From CADCWK01 sp964244115 (GTDB lineage Bacteria; Chloroflexota; Chloroflexia; Thermomicrobiales; UBA6265), in contig CAXTHM010000012.1 in NCBI GenBank assembly GCA_964244115.1, positions 1 through 64,000 on the forward strand: DNA of 64,000 nucleotides, read 5' to 3'. A program made the translations under genes and the position numbers. A model generated the notes under the pieces. It was not told the DNA's origin. It did not search any database and was given only the letters and a program-made list of their open reading frames with translations. Position 1 is the first letter of the stretch. Each line of letters opens with the position of its first letter. Positions 7,778-15,708 of the stretch are shown here, piece by piece.

Positions 7778-8629
7778 ATGTTCGACTATCACGTCCACAG
7801 CGACTGTTCGGTGGACTGCGACGAGCCGATGGCGGCGACCTGCCGGGCGGCGATCGCGGCCGGGGTTACCGAGATCGCCTTCACGGACCACGTCGACTTT
7901 GAGCCAGCCGACGAGAGTACCGGGTACTACGACGCCGAACGCTATTTCAGCGAGCTGGAGCGGGTCCGGGCCGAGTTCGGCGACCGGCTGACGATCCTCG
8001 CCGGCGCCGAGGTGGACTTCAACACCCGCCGGGCGCACCAGGCCGAGGCGTTCCTCGCCCAGCACCCGTTCGACTTCGTGATCGGCTCGGTCCACTTCTA
8101 CCTGCCGACCGACGGCGGCGAGGCCGAGATGGTCTATCCGAGCATCTTCGCCGATCGGACGTCCGACGAGGTCTACACCGCCTATCTCGATCAGGTCCGG
8201 GAGGCGGCCGCGACCGGCTGGTTCGACACCATCGGCCACATGGACTTCCCGAAACGGTACGCGCCGGACACCCACCGCGACTACGACCCGCTCCGCTACC
8301 GGGCGAGCTACGAGGCCGTCTTCCGGGAGCTGATCCGGACCGGGACCGCCTTCGAGATCAACACGTCGGGTCTGCGCAAGGTCGCCCAGGCCGGACTGCC
8401 CGGCCCGGCCGTAGTGCGGTGGTACGCGGACGCCGGCGGCACCCGGATCACGACTGGCAGCGATAGCCACGAGGCCGGGACGATCGGGAGCGGTATCCCG
8501 ACGACGCTCGCCATGCTCGAACTCTGCGGTATCGATCAGGTCCTGTCGTTCCGGAACCGGGTCGGGACGCCGGTGGCGATCGACGCCCTGCGTTCGATCC
8601 ATGGGGTGCGCGTCCATGCGACCGCTTGA
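7778..8629 (+). CDS. PHP-domain phosphoesterase, histidinol-phosphatase family
   Basis: The 283-aa protein begins MFDYHVHSDCSVD; the HxH pair is the first metal-binding motif of PHP phosphoesterases. ITEIAFTDHVDF-like residues (about 32-42), GAEVDF, IGSVHFY, GHMDFPKR and TGSDSHEAG supply the other His/Asp/Glu ligands. The pattern matches HisJ/YtvP-type histidinol-phosphatase, which makes histidinol from histidinol phosphate, but no other his gene is nearby. GAGGCAGG precedes the ATG at 7778. Its last codons overlap the start of the membrane protein that follows, implying coupling. Confidence 0.88.
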   Translation: MFDYHVHSDCSVDCDEPMAATCRAAIAAGVTEIAFTDHVDFEPADESTGYYDAERYFSELERVRAEFGDRLTILAGAEVDFNTRRAHQAEAFLAQHPFDFVIGSVHFYLPTDGGEAEMVYPSIFADRTSDEVYTAYLDQVREAAATGWFDTIGHMDFPKRYAPDTHRDYDPLRYRASYEAVFRELIRTGTAFEINTSGLRKVAQAGLPGPAVVRWYADAGGTRITTGSDSHEAGTIGSGIPTTLAMLELCGIDQVLSFRNRVGTPVAIDALRSIHGVRVHATA

Positions 8630-9752
8630 CGACCGGTTGGACGCCGCCGGTCGCCGGGGTGATCCCGGGCGGACGGGGCCGGCGACCGACCCGAGACGCT
8701 GGAAGCCCTACGACGCGGCGCCCCGGACCTCGCTCCCCGATCTCGCCGATCTCTACGATCGGCGGCGTCCGGAACTGGACTGGCGGGAAGGGGACCGGAC
8801 CGACCCGGCCATGGCCATCCCGCTGTCGGGTCGGTCGCTGGGTGACGATCTGACGGAGCTCGGGACGCGGCACCCACGGCCGGGTCGGCCGACGATCGGC
8901 GAGCCGACGATCCTCGATCGCGGTCAGCAGGCGCTCCGGCACCGGCTCGCCCAGCCTGGCCACACGGTCGGCGTCGCGATCCTGGTCGCCTCACCGTTCC
9001 TGCTGTCCGCGCTGATCGCGACGCTGCTCGGCATCGCCGGGCCACTGCGCGGTGCCGATCAGATCCCGCTCGCGACCGTGCTGGTCCTCGTCTTCCAGGC
9101 GGTCATGATGGTGATCTGCTACGTCCTGCAGCTCACCATCCTGGGCCGGATCTGGCTGCTCAACCTCGTCACCCTGAGCACGTTGATGCCGCTGCTGGCG
9201 TTGCAGTCGACGTTCAGCGGCATCCCCTACGTCTCCCCGACGCGGTCCTCCGCCGAACCGGTGATCCTGACGGCTGTCGTGACGATCATCGTCCTGCTCG
9301 TGATCGCGGTCCTGTCCGCCTCGCTGAGTTATGAGGCACCCGGCGACGCCGCCGTTCTGTTCCTGCCGGCGGCGCTGATCGTGCCGGTCGTGCTCGGCGG
9401 GCCCTCGTCGGACATTCCGGATCGCGGGCTGGCCTCGATCGTCAGCATGGCAGTCGCCGCCGGGATCGCCGCGGCGGGGGCCCAGGTGCTGCCCGAGCGG
9501 ATCCGTCCTGTGATCGGGCTGGTCGCGGTCATGGTCGAGCTCGGTGCCCTGTACGCGGCCCGTCGTGGCCCCGCGATCCCGTCCAGCTCCGGCGAGATCG
9601 TCTCCATCCTGCTCTGGGCGATCATCGGCCTGACGGTCGCGCTGACGGTGATCGTCCCGCTACTCGCGCGCTGGCTCCGCCACGTCGAAGGCGCCGCCCG
9701 GCTCTCGACCGTGGCACCACGACCGGATGATCTCCGGGCCCGCCGATCATAG
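8616..9752 (+). CDS. Multi-pass membrane protein, unknown function
   Basis: The 378-aa product has an Arg/Asp/Pro-rich hydrophilic N-terminus of about 110 residues. About eight hydrophobic segments follow, from near residue 125 to 360, with an Arg-rich cytoplasmic tail. I recognise no family. The start is uncertain: ATG at 8616 overlaps the PHP-gene stop by 14 bases, and ATG at 8601 would add five residues. The overlap with the PHP phosphoesterase suggests co-transcription. Third-position GC is as high as in its neighbours, so it is very likely a real gene. Confidence 0.8.
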   Translation: MRPLDDRLDAAGRRGDPGRTGPATDPRRWKPYDAAPRTSLPDLADLYDRRRPELDWREGDRTDPAMAIPLSGRSLGDDLTELGTRHPRPGRPTIGEPTILDRGQQALRHRLAQPGHTVGVAILVASPFLLSALIATLLGIAGPLRGADQIPLATVLVLVFQAVMMVICYVLQLTILGRIWLLNLVTLSTLMPLLALQSTFSGIPYVSPTRSSAEPVILTAVVTIIVLLVIAVLSASLSYEAPGDAAVLFLPAALIVPVVLGGPSSDIPDRGLASIVSMAVAAGIAAAGAQVLPERIRPVIGLVAVMVELGALYAARRGPAIPSSSGEIVSILLWAIIGLTVALTVIVPLLARWLRHVEGAARLSTVAPRPDDLRARRS

Positions 9753-9842
9753 CGATCCTGAGACGATGGTCCGTTCCCGTCCGGCAGGACATCAGCGCTG
9801 TTGCTCCGGGCCAGGCCGAACAGGCTGCGATGGCAGCGCTCG

Positions 9843-10012
9843 GGTGGCGGAGCAGATCTCTCATACGAAATCCGGGTTGAAGCTTGGTGCGTGACCGCAG
9901 GTGCGTGCTGCTCCCCGCTCTGGGCACCTGCGAGCCGCAGCGCAGCGAGCGCCGCGTCAGCGGGTGAGCGAGCAGGTTCACCCCGGCTGGTGGAGAGGTC
10001 TGCTCCGCCACC
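9843..10012. mobile_element. Family A MITE-like element, copy A2
   Basis: The left terminus at 9843..9862 and the right terminus at 9993..10012 are inverted repeats matching at 19 of 20 positions (GGTGGCGGAGCAGA-CTCTC). The right half carries the family core: GGGCACCTGC, GCAGCGCAGCGAGCGCCGC and GCGGGTGAGCGAGCAGGT. No transposase frame is present. It sits in the 381-base gap between the membrane protein and gyrA, which otherwise holds only the hairpin at 10065..10111. Confidence 0.6.
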
Positions 10013-10064
10013 GAGGGGTCACGGGTCCACCGACCGTTTACCCGGAATCCGTATCAGACGACGT

Positions 10065-10111
10065 GGAACAGCCGGGCCGAAGGAGCATCTGCTCCCTCAC
10101 CCGGCTGTTCC
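10065..10111. terminator. Hairpin at the gyrA 3' end
   Basis: GGAACAGCCGGG (10065..10076) pairs perfectly with CCCGGCTGTTCC (10100..10111), with a small inner GGAGC/GCTCC hairpin. It begins 22 bases after the gyrA stop. There is no T-run, so termination is inferred from stem strength and position. Confidence 0.5.
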
Positions 10112-10133
10112 CCTCTCGCACGATGCTCCGGAG

Positions 10134-12653
10134 CTACTCCTCCGTCGCCGCGACGACGGCCGTCTCTCCGGTCTGGCTCTCGGCCGCTTCGAGCGTGGAC
10201 TGGAGCCGGGCGACCTCGAGCGGGTCGCGGGGCTCGATGATCGTCATCGACGTCACCTCCTCCCGGACACCGATCTTCATGACCTGGACGCCCTGGGTGG
10301 CGCGTCCGATCCTGCGGACCTGCTCCACCTTCATCCGGATCGCCTTGCCGCGGGAACTCATCAGCATGACGTCGTCTTCGGCATGACCCATCGCCGCCGC
10401 GACGATCTTGCCGGTCTTGTCGGTCAGGCGCATGGCCGTGACGCCCTTGCCGTTCCGCCCCTGCCGCGGGAAATCGCTGTTGGGCGTGCGCTTGCCGAGC
10501 CCCTTGGCCGAGATCAGGACGACGTCGTGGTCGGGCTGGATCACCTCGGAGGCGATGATCCGGTCGCCGACGCCGAGCCGGATGCCGCCGACGCCCGCCG
10601 CCTGCCGGCCCATCGGCCGGACCTCGGTCTCCTCGCTGAAGACGATCGACTGGCCGCCCTCCGTGATCAGCATGATCTCATCGGTGCCGCTCGTCATCCG
10701 GACCCAGGCGAGTTCGTCGCCGTCGTCCAGCGATATGGCGATCAGCCCGGACGCCCGCACGGCGCGGAACTGGTTGAGGTCGGTCCGCTTGACCCGGCCC
10801 AGCCGCGTCGTGAAGAACAGGTACTTGGCCTCGTCGAAGGTCGGCACCCGCATCAGCGTCGTGACCGTCTCGTCGGGCTTGAGGCTGATCAGGTTGACGA
10901 TCGGCAGGCCCTTGGCCGTCCGGCCCGAGTCGGGCAGCTCGTGGACCTTGATGTGATAGACGCCGCCACGGTTGGTGAAGACCAGCAACGAGTCGTGCGT
11001 GTTGGCGTGGAGCATGTGCTGCGGCGCGTCCTCGTCCCGCATCGTCAGCCCGGTGACGCCGCGTCCGCCGCGGTGCTGGGTCCGGTAGAACTCGTCGTTG
11101 ATCCGCTTGACGTACCCCCGCGTGGTGACCGTCACGATGACGTCGTGCTCGGGGATCAGGTCCTCCTCGGAGATGTCGCCGGAGATGTCCTGGATCCGGG
11201 TCCGGCGCTCGTCGCCATACTTGTTCTTCAGGAAGACGAGATCCTCGCGGATGATGTCGAGGACCTGCGCCCGGTCGCCGAGGATGCCTTCGAGGCGGGT
11301 GATCTCGGCGAGGAGGGCGTTGAGCTCGTCGTCGATCCGCTGGCGCTCGAGGGCGGCCAGACGGGCCAGCCGCATGTCGAGGATCGCGTCGGCCTGGACC
11401 TGGCTGAGCGAGAACCGCGTCATCAGGTTGTTGCGCGCGTTCTCGGTCGATTGCGAGGCCCGGATCGTGGCGATGACCTCGTCGATGTTGTCGAGTGCGA
11501 TCCGGAGGCCTTCGAGGATGTGGGCCCGGCGGCGGGCCCGTTCCAGCTCGTGGGCCGTCCGGCGGGTGATGACGATCTCCCGGTGGTCGAGGTATTCCTG
11601 CAGGGCGCGGCGGAGGGAGAGCACCCGCGGGACCTTGCCGTCCTCGACCAGGGCGACCATGTTGACGCCGAAGGACTGCTGCAGGGCGGTGTGCTTGAAC
11701 AGGCTGTTCAGCACGCGCTTGGGCTGGGCGTCGCGCTTGAGCTCGATGATCGCCCGCATCCCGTTGCGGTCGGACTCGTCCCGGAGGTCGCTGATGCCGT
11801 CGAGCTTGCCCTCGCGGACGAGCTCGGCCATCCGCTCCAGCAGGGCCGACTTGTTGACCTGATAGGGGAGTTCGGTGACGACGATCTGGAACCGGTTGCC
11901 GCGCGGGGACTCCTCGATGAACGCCTTAGCCCGGATCACGACCCGGCCACGGCCGGTCGCGAAGGCGGCCTTGATGCCTTCACGGCCGAGGATCGTGCCG
12001 CCCGTCGGGAAGTCAGGTCCCTGGACGATCTCCATCAGCTCATCGACGGTCGCTTCCGGATTATCGATCACGTAGCTGGCGGCATTGCAGATCTCGACCA
12101 GGTTGTGGGGCGGAATGTTCGTCGCCATGCCGACCGCGATCCCGACGCTGCCGTTGAGCAGCAGGTTCGGGAGGCGTGACGGCAGGACGCGCGGCTGCAT
12201 AAGGGTGTTGTCGTAGTTCGGGTCCCAGTCGACGGTGTCCTTGTCGAGGTCGTTGAGGAGTTCGTCGGCGATCGGGGACAGCCGGGCCTCGGTGTACCGC
12301 ATCGCGGCGGCGCCGTCGCCGTCGACCGAGCCGAAGTTACCCTGGCCGTCGACGAGCACGTAGCGCAGGTTGAACGGCTGCGCCATCCGGACGAGGGTGT
12401 CGTAGGCGGCCGTGTCGCTGTGGGGGTGGTAGTTCTTGAGGACTTCGCCGACGATACCGGCGCTCTTGCGGTACCGTGACGTCGAGCGCATGCCCATCTC
12501 GCTCATGGCGTAGAGGACGCGGCGCTGGACCGGCTTGAGCCCGTCGCGGGCGTCCGGGAGGGCGCGGGAGACGATGACGCTCATCGCGTAGTCGAGGAAG
12601 CCCTGGCGCATCTCGGTGTCGATGCTGGCGAGCCGGACGTTGCCGATTTCCAA
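10134..12653 (-). CDS. gyrA: DNA gyrase subunit A
   Basis: GyrA is the DNA breakage-reunion subunit of gyrase (A2B2), which introduces negative supercoils. The 839-aa protein has the winged-helix QRDR region followed by AAMRYTEARL with the catalytic Tyr. Its C-terminal beta-pinwheel domain contains the GyrA-box QHRGGRG, which identifies it as gyrase rather than ParC. The QRDR reads YHPHSDTAAYD, with Ser where Escherichia coli has Gly81. I prefer TTG at 12653, preceded by AAGGGAAG, giving MEIGNVRLASID; a TTG at 12680 would add nine residues. gyrB is not in the window. Confidence 0.96.
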   Translation of the reverse strand: MEIGNVRLASIDTEMRQGFLDYAMSVIVSRALPDARDGLKPVQRRVLYAMSEMGMRSTSRYRKSAGIVGEVLKNYHPHSDTAAYDTLVRMAQPFNLRYVLVDGQGNFGSVDGDGAAAMRYTEARLSPIADELLNDLDKDTVDWDPNYDNTLMQPRVLPSRLPNLLLNGSVGIAVGMATNIPPHNLVEICNAASYVIDNPEATVDELMEIVQGPDFPTGGTILGREGIKAAFATGRGRVVIRAKAFIEESPRGNRFQIVVTELPYQVNKSALLERMAELVREGKLDGISDLRDESDRNGMRAIIELKRDAQPKRVLNSLFKHTALQQSFGVNMVALVEDGKVPRVLSLRRALQEYLDHREIVITRRTAHELERARRRAHILEGLRIALDNIDEVIATIRASQSTENARNNLMTRFSLSQVQADAILDMRLARLAALERQRIDDELNALLAEITRLEGILGDRAQVLDIIREDLVFLKNKYGDERRTRIQDISGDISEEDLIPEHDVIVTVTTRGYVKRINDEFYRTQHRGGRGVTGLTMRDEDAPQHMLHANTHDSLLVFTNRGGVYHIKVHELPDSGRTAKGLPIVNLISLKPDETVTTLMRVPTFDEAKYLFFTTRLGRVKRTDLNQFRAVRASGLIAISLDDGDELAWVRMTSGTDEIMLITEGGQSIVFSEETEVRPMGRQAAGVGGIRLGVGDRIIASEVIQPDHDVVLISAKGLGKRTPNSDFPRQGRNGKGVTAMRLTDKTGKIVAAAMGHAEDDVMLMSSRGKAIRMKVEQVRRIGRATQGVQVMKIGVREEVTSMTIIEPRDPLEVARLQSTLEAAESQTGETAVVAATEE

Positions 12654-12710
12654 AGTGCGCTTCCCTTCGAGTGGCAGCAATGAGGGCGGGTTCTTGCTGC
12701 CCAGAACTGC

Positions 12711-12722
12711 ATAATGATACCA
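12711..12722 (-). promoter_or_regulatory. Extended -10 promoter candidate for gyrA
   Basis: On the minus strand TGGTATCAT is an extended -10 about 54-60 bases before the gyrA start. No -35 is recognisable; that position is occupied by a 13-bp tandem repeat. Confidence 0.45.
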
Positions 12723-12723
12723 G

Positions 12724-12758
12724 ATTGGCCTTTCCTATTGGCCTTTCCTATAGGAAAG
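12724..12758. promoter_or_regulatory. Tandem 13-bp repeat plus palindrome, operator-like
   Basis: ATTGGCCTTTCCT occurs twice in exact tandem (12724..12736 and 12737..12749). The second copy overlaps a perfect 16-bp palindrome CTTTCCTATAGGAAAG (12743..12758). The array lies in the divergent region between gyrA and the YcaQ-like gene, just upstream of the gyrA -10. It looks like a binding site for a dimeric regulator; the regulator is unknown. Confidence 0.5.
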
Positions 12759-12799
12759 ACGGGTCGCTTGGCGTCACGCCGGAAAGGCCGCTGTTCCCG

Positions 12800-14059
12800 A
12801 TGATCGTCTCTCGCCCGGAAGCCATCGCCCTGCTGCTCGCTCGACAAGGGCTGACGACGCCCGGCTACGCCGATGAAGCCAGCCGGACCAGTGATCTCGA
12901 CCAGGTCGTCGCCTGTATCCGGCAGATGGGTGTCCTCCAGATCGACACGATCCATGTCGTCGCCCGGAGCCCGTACCTCGTGCTCTGGTCGCGACTGGGG
13001 GCGTTCGCGCCGTCGCTCCTGGAGCAGGCGCTGGAGGATCGGCGGATCTTCGAGTACTGGTCGCACGAGGCGTCGTTCCTGCCGATCGAGCATCTACCGT
13101 ACTCGCGTACGCTCATGCTCGAAACGGACTCGAACCCCCGGCGCATCCGGTGGGTTCAGCGACGCATCGATGACGCCCCGGTCATCGACGCCGTGCTGGC
13201 GCGGACCGACCACGGTGCCGAGGTCCGATCGTCCGACTTCGAGCGGGCGGTCCCAGGCAGTGGTCAGGGCTGGTGGGACTGGAAACCGGAGAAGATGGCG
13301 CTGGAGATCCTGTTCATGCTCGGCGAGCTGACCGTGTCCCGGCGCGACCGATTCCACCGGATTTACCGCCGCTGGGAGGACCAGTTCCCGGATCTGAACG
13401 ACGCCGACCTGCCGGACGCCGAGGCCGTGGCCGATCAGCACGTCAGGATCGCGACCCGGGCACTGGGCGTCGCCACCCGGAGCTGGATCGCGGACTACTT
13501 CCGCCGCCCCCAGGCCGAGACGAAGCTCGCGATCGAGCGCCTCGTCGCGGCCGGGGAGCTGGTTCCGGCCGAGATCGAGGGGATCGGTCCAGGCTGGATG
13601 ACAGCCGACACCGAGACGCTGCTGAGCGAGATCCGGGACGGTCAGCACACGCCGCATGGGACCGTCCTGCTATCCCCATTCGACCCAGTCGTCTGGCATC
13701 GAACCCGGGCGCTCGAGCTGATGGGGTTCGACTACCGGATCGAGTGCTACACCCCGGAGGCGAAGCGGCGCTACGGCTACTTCACGCTGCCGATCCTGCA
13801 CGCCGGCCGCCTCGTCGGCCGGCTGGACCCGAAGGCGCACCGACAGGAACGACGGCTGGAGGTCAAGGCCATCCACCTCGAACCGGGTGTCGAGATCACC
13901 GCCGATCTGCTCGAAGGAATCGCGACGGCGCTGGTCCGTTTCGCCGCCTGGCAGGAGCTCGACGACGTACAGATCGTCGCGTCGAATCCGCCGATCCTGC
14001 GGCGGCGGCTGGGGCCTGCGATCCGTGCTGCCCACCGGGACGCAGTACCTGTGATGTAG
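12800..14059 (+). CDS. YcaQ-like winged-helix DNA glycosylase family protein
   Basis: The 419-aa protein resembles YcaQ (AlkX), a glycosylase that unhooks nitrogen-mustard-type interstrand crosslinks, and the wider HTH_42 winged-helix family. Visible family blocks are QIDTIHVVARSPYLVLWSRLG, FEYWSHEASFLPIEHLPY and LLSPFDPVVWHRTRALELMG. FDYRIECYTPEAKRRYGYF and LVGRLDPKAHR follow. The YcaQ catalytic QxQ motif is not obvious to me, so activity is uncertain. The ATG at 12800 begins MIVSRPEAIALLLARQGL, as expected for the family. It is transcribed divergently from gyrA. Confidence 0.85.
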   Translation: MIVSRPEAIALLLARQGLTTPGYADEASRTSDLDQVVACIRQMGVLQIDTIHVVARSPYLVLWSRLGAFAPSLLEQALEDRRIFEYWSHEASFLPIEHLPYSRTLMLETDSNPRRIRWVQRRIDDAPVIDAVLARTDHGAEVRSSDFERAVPGSGQGWWDWKPEKMALEILFMLGELTVSRRDRFHRIYRRWEDQFPDLNDADLPDAEAVADQHVRIATRALGVATRSWIADYFRRPQAETKLAIERLVAAGELVPAEIEGIGPGWMTADTETLLSEIRDGQHTPHGTVLLSPFDPVVWHRTRALELMGFDYRIECYTPEAKRRYGYFTLPILHAGRLVGRLDPKAHRQERRLEVKAIHLEPGVEITADLLEGIATALVRFAAWQELDDVQIVASNPPILRRRLGPAIRAAHRDAVPVM

Positions 14060-14079
14060 GGTCATGGGCTTGCCCTGAA

Positions 14080-14117
14080 CGGCGCCCGCAGGCGCCATCG
14101 CCCCAGGGGCGATAACC
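14080..14117. repeat. Double hairpin, partial family B-like
   Basis: GGCGCC-CGCA-GGCGCC and ATCGCCCC-AGGGGCGAT-type hairpins stand side by side just after the YcaQ-like gene. The second resembles the ATCGCC/GGCGAT hairpin of family B at 24.6 and 43.1 kb. It may serve as a terminator. Confidence 0.4.
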
Positions 14118-14225
14118 GGCGTTCCAGGTTCAAACACGAACGTGATTGCCCACTCATCGCTCACCGTCGACTATTCGCACGGATCATTCGGAAATGGTTG
14201 AACCCGGATCACCGTCTCGCCTCGC

Positions 14226-14275
14226 GGCGAAGGCCGCTGAGGCGGCCGGGCTCGCAAGCGTCGCCCCTACGACGA
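14226..14275 (+). repeat. Family B intergenic repeat, copy B1
   Basis: A GCGAAGGCCGC-TGA-GGCGGCC hairpin is followed by GGGCTCGCAAGCGTCGCC and CCTACGACGAAC. The same order of blocks is found at 24566..24642 (inverted) and 43083..43150. It lies within the 305-base gap 14060..14364, which contains only this, the double hairpin at 14080 and a terminator-like stem at 14304. Confidence 0.5.
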
Positions 14276-14303
14276 ACGCTCGCGCCCCATCGTGGGCACC
14301 CGA

Positions 14304-14328
14304 ACGGCCGCCCAAAACGGGCGGCCGT
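14304..14328. terminator. Terminator-like hairpin between convergent genes
   Basis: ACGGCCGCCC, a four-base loop and GGGCGGCCGT form a perfect stem 37 bases beyond the metY stop. It lies between metY and the convergent YcaQ-like gene. The T-run is weak. Confidence 0.5.
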
Positions 14329-14364
14329 CTGTCGGGTCATCTGATCGTGGTTGCTGTCGGTCAA

Positions 14365-15654
14365 TCAGACCTTCGCGAGCGCCTGCTCAAGGTCGGCGAT
14401 CAGGTCGCCGACGGTCTCCAGGCCGACCGAGAGGCGGACATAATCCGGGGAGACACCGGTCGCCTGGAGGGCGTTCTCGTCCAGCTGGCTGTGGGTGGTC
14501 GAGGCCGGGTGGATGATCAGCGACTTGGCGTCGCCGATGTTGGCGAGGTGCGAGAAGACCTCGACCGAGTCGATCAGCTTCTTCCCGGCCTCCAGACCAC
14601 CCTTGACGCCGAAGCCGAGGATTGCGCCGAACAGGCCGTTCCGGTGGTACTTGCGCGCCGTCTCATAGGCCGGGTGACCGGCGAGGCCGGGGTAGTTGAC
14701 CCACTCGACCTTGGGGTGCTCGCCGAGGAAGCGGGCGATCTGGAGCGCGTTCTGGCTGTGCCGCTCCATCCGCAGTGGGAGCGTCTCGACGCCCTGCAGG
14801 ATCAGGAACGAGTTGAACGGGCTGATTGCCGCTCCCGTATCGCGCAGGATCTGGACGCGGGCCTTGATGATGAAGGCGAGGTTGCCGAACGCCTCGCTGT
14901 AGACCAGCCCGTGGTAGCTCTCGTCGGGCTCGGTGAACTCGGGGAACCGCCCGGACGCCGCCCAGTCGAACCGGCCGGCATCGACGACCACGCCGCCGAT
15001 CGAGGTCCCGTGGCCGCCGATGAACTTGGTCAGCGAGTGGATGACGATGTCGGCCCCGTGCGCGATCGGGTTGACCAGGTACGGGCTTGGCATCGTGTTG
15101 TCGAGGATCAGCGGGACGCCGGCATCGTGGGCGGCCTTGGCGACCGCGGCGATGTCGAGGGTGACCAGGTTCGGGTTGCCGACGGTCTCGCTGTAGACGG
15201 CCTTGGTCTTGTCGGTGATCGCCGCGGCGACGGCTTCGGCCGTCGGCTCGACGAACCGGACGTGGATCCCCTGCTTCTTCAACGTGTAGTTGAACAGATT
15301 GTAGGTGCCGCCGTAGAGGCTGGTGGTCGAGACGATCTCGTCCCCGGCGCTAGCGATGTTCTGGATCGCGGCGGTCTCGGCAGCCTGGCCGGACGCGAAG
15401 GCGAGGGCCGCGGCGCCGCCTTCGAGCGCGGCGATTCGCTTCTCGAGGACGTCCGTCGTCGGGTTCATCAGGCGGGTGTAGATGTTGCCGAACTTCTGGA
15501 GGGCGAACAGGTCGCTGGCGTCCTGCGCGTTCTCGAAGACGTAGCTCGTCGTCTGGTAGATCGGGACGGCGCGGGAGCGTGACGTCGGGTCGAGGTCCTG
15601 GCCGGCGTGGAGGGCGAGGGTCTCGAAGCCCTGGGTGCGCGTCTCGTCGGTCAT
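14365..15654 (-). CDS. metY: O-acetylhomoserine aminocarboxypropyltransferase (sulfhydrylase)
   Basis: MetY is a PLP enzyme that makes homocysteine from O-acetylhomoserine and sulfide. The 429-aa protein starts FETLALHAGQ and has the PLP-lysine motif VIHSLTKFIGGHGTSIGG (about 213-230). VYSETVGNPNLVTLDI, VPLILDNTMPSPYL and YPGLAGHPAYETARKY are diagnostic of the long MetY subgroup rather than MetB/MetC. It follows metX by 54 bases on the same strand, so the pair forms the direct-sulfhydrylation route under the upstream SAM riboswitch. Confidence 0.95.
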   Translation of the reverse strand: MTDETRTQGFETLALHAGQDLDPTSRSRAVPIYQTTSYVFENAQDASDLFALQKFGNIYTRLMNPTTDVLEKRIAALEGGAAALAFASGQAAETAAIQNIASAGDEIVSTTSLYGGTYNLFNYTLKKQGIHVRFVEPTAEAVAAAITDKTKAVYSETVGNPNLVTLDIAAVAKAAHDAGVPLILDNTMPSPYLVNPIAHGADIVIHSLTKFIGGHGTSIGGVVVDAGRFDWAASGRFPEFTEPDESYHGLVYSEAFGNLAFIIKARVQILRDTGAAISPFNSFLILQGVETLPLRMERHSQNALQIARFLGEHPKVEWVNYPGLAGHPAYETARKYHRNGLFGAILGFGVKGGLEAGKKLIDSVEVFSHLANIGDAKSLIIHPASTTHSQLDENALQATGVSPDYVRLSVGLETVGDLIADLEQALAKV

Positions 15655-15708
15655 CGGTCTCTCCTTGGGGGGTGAATGGCGATCGTCAGGGTCGGTTCCT
15701 GGGGGGAG

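Noticed and set aside
9622..10011. Short frames inside family A repeats whose translations resemble each other (for example AEQT-PAGV...)
   Set aside because: The peptide similarity follows from DNA similarity of the repeats; different copies keep different frames and lack ribosome-binding sites.
9801..12179. A 792-codon open frame antisense to gyrA
   Set aside because: GyrA motifs on the other strand are unambiguous; the antisense product is Asp/Gly/Val-rich without domains.
12724..12749. Possible CRISPR-like direct repeat
   Set aside because: Only two 13-bp units without spacers; better explained as an operator-like site.
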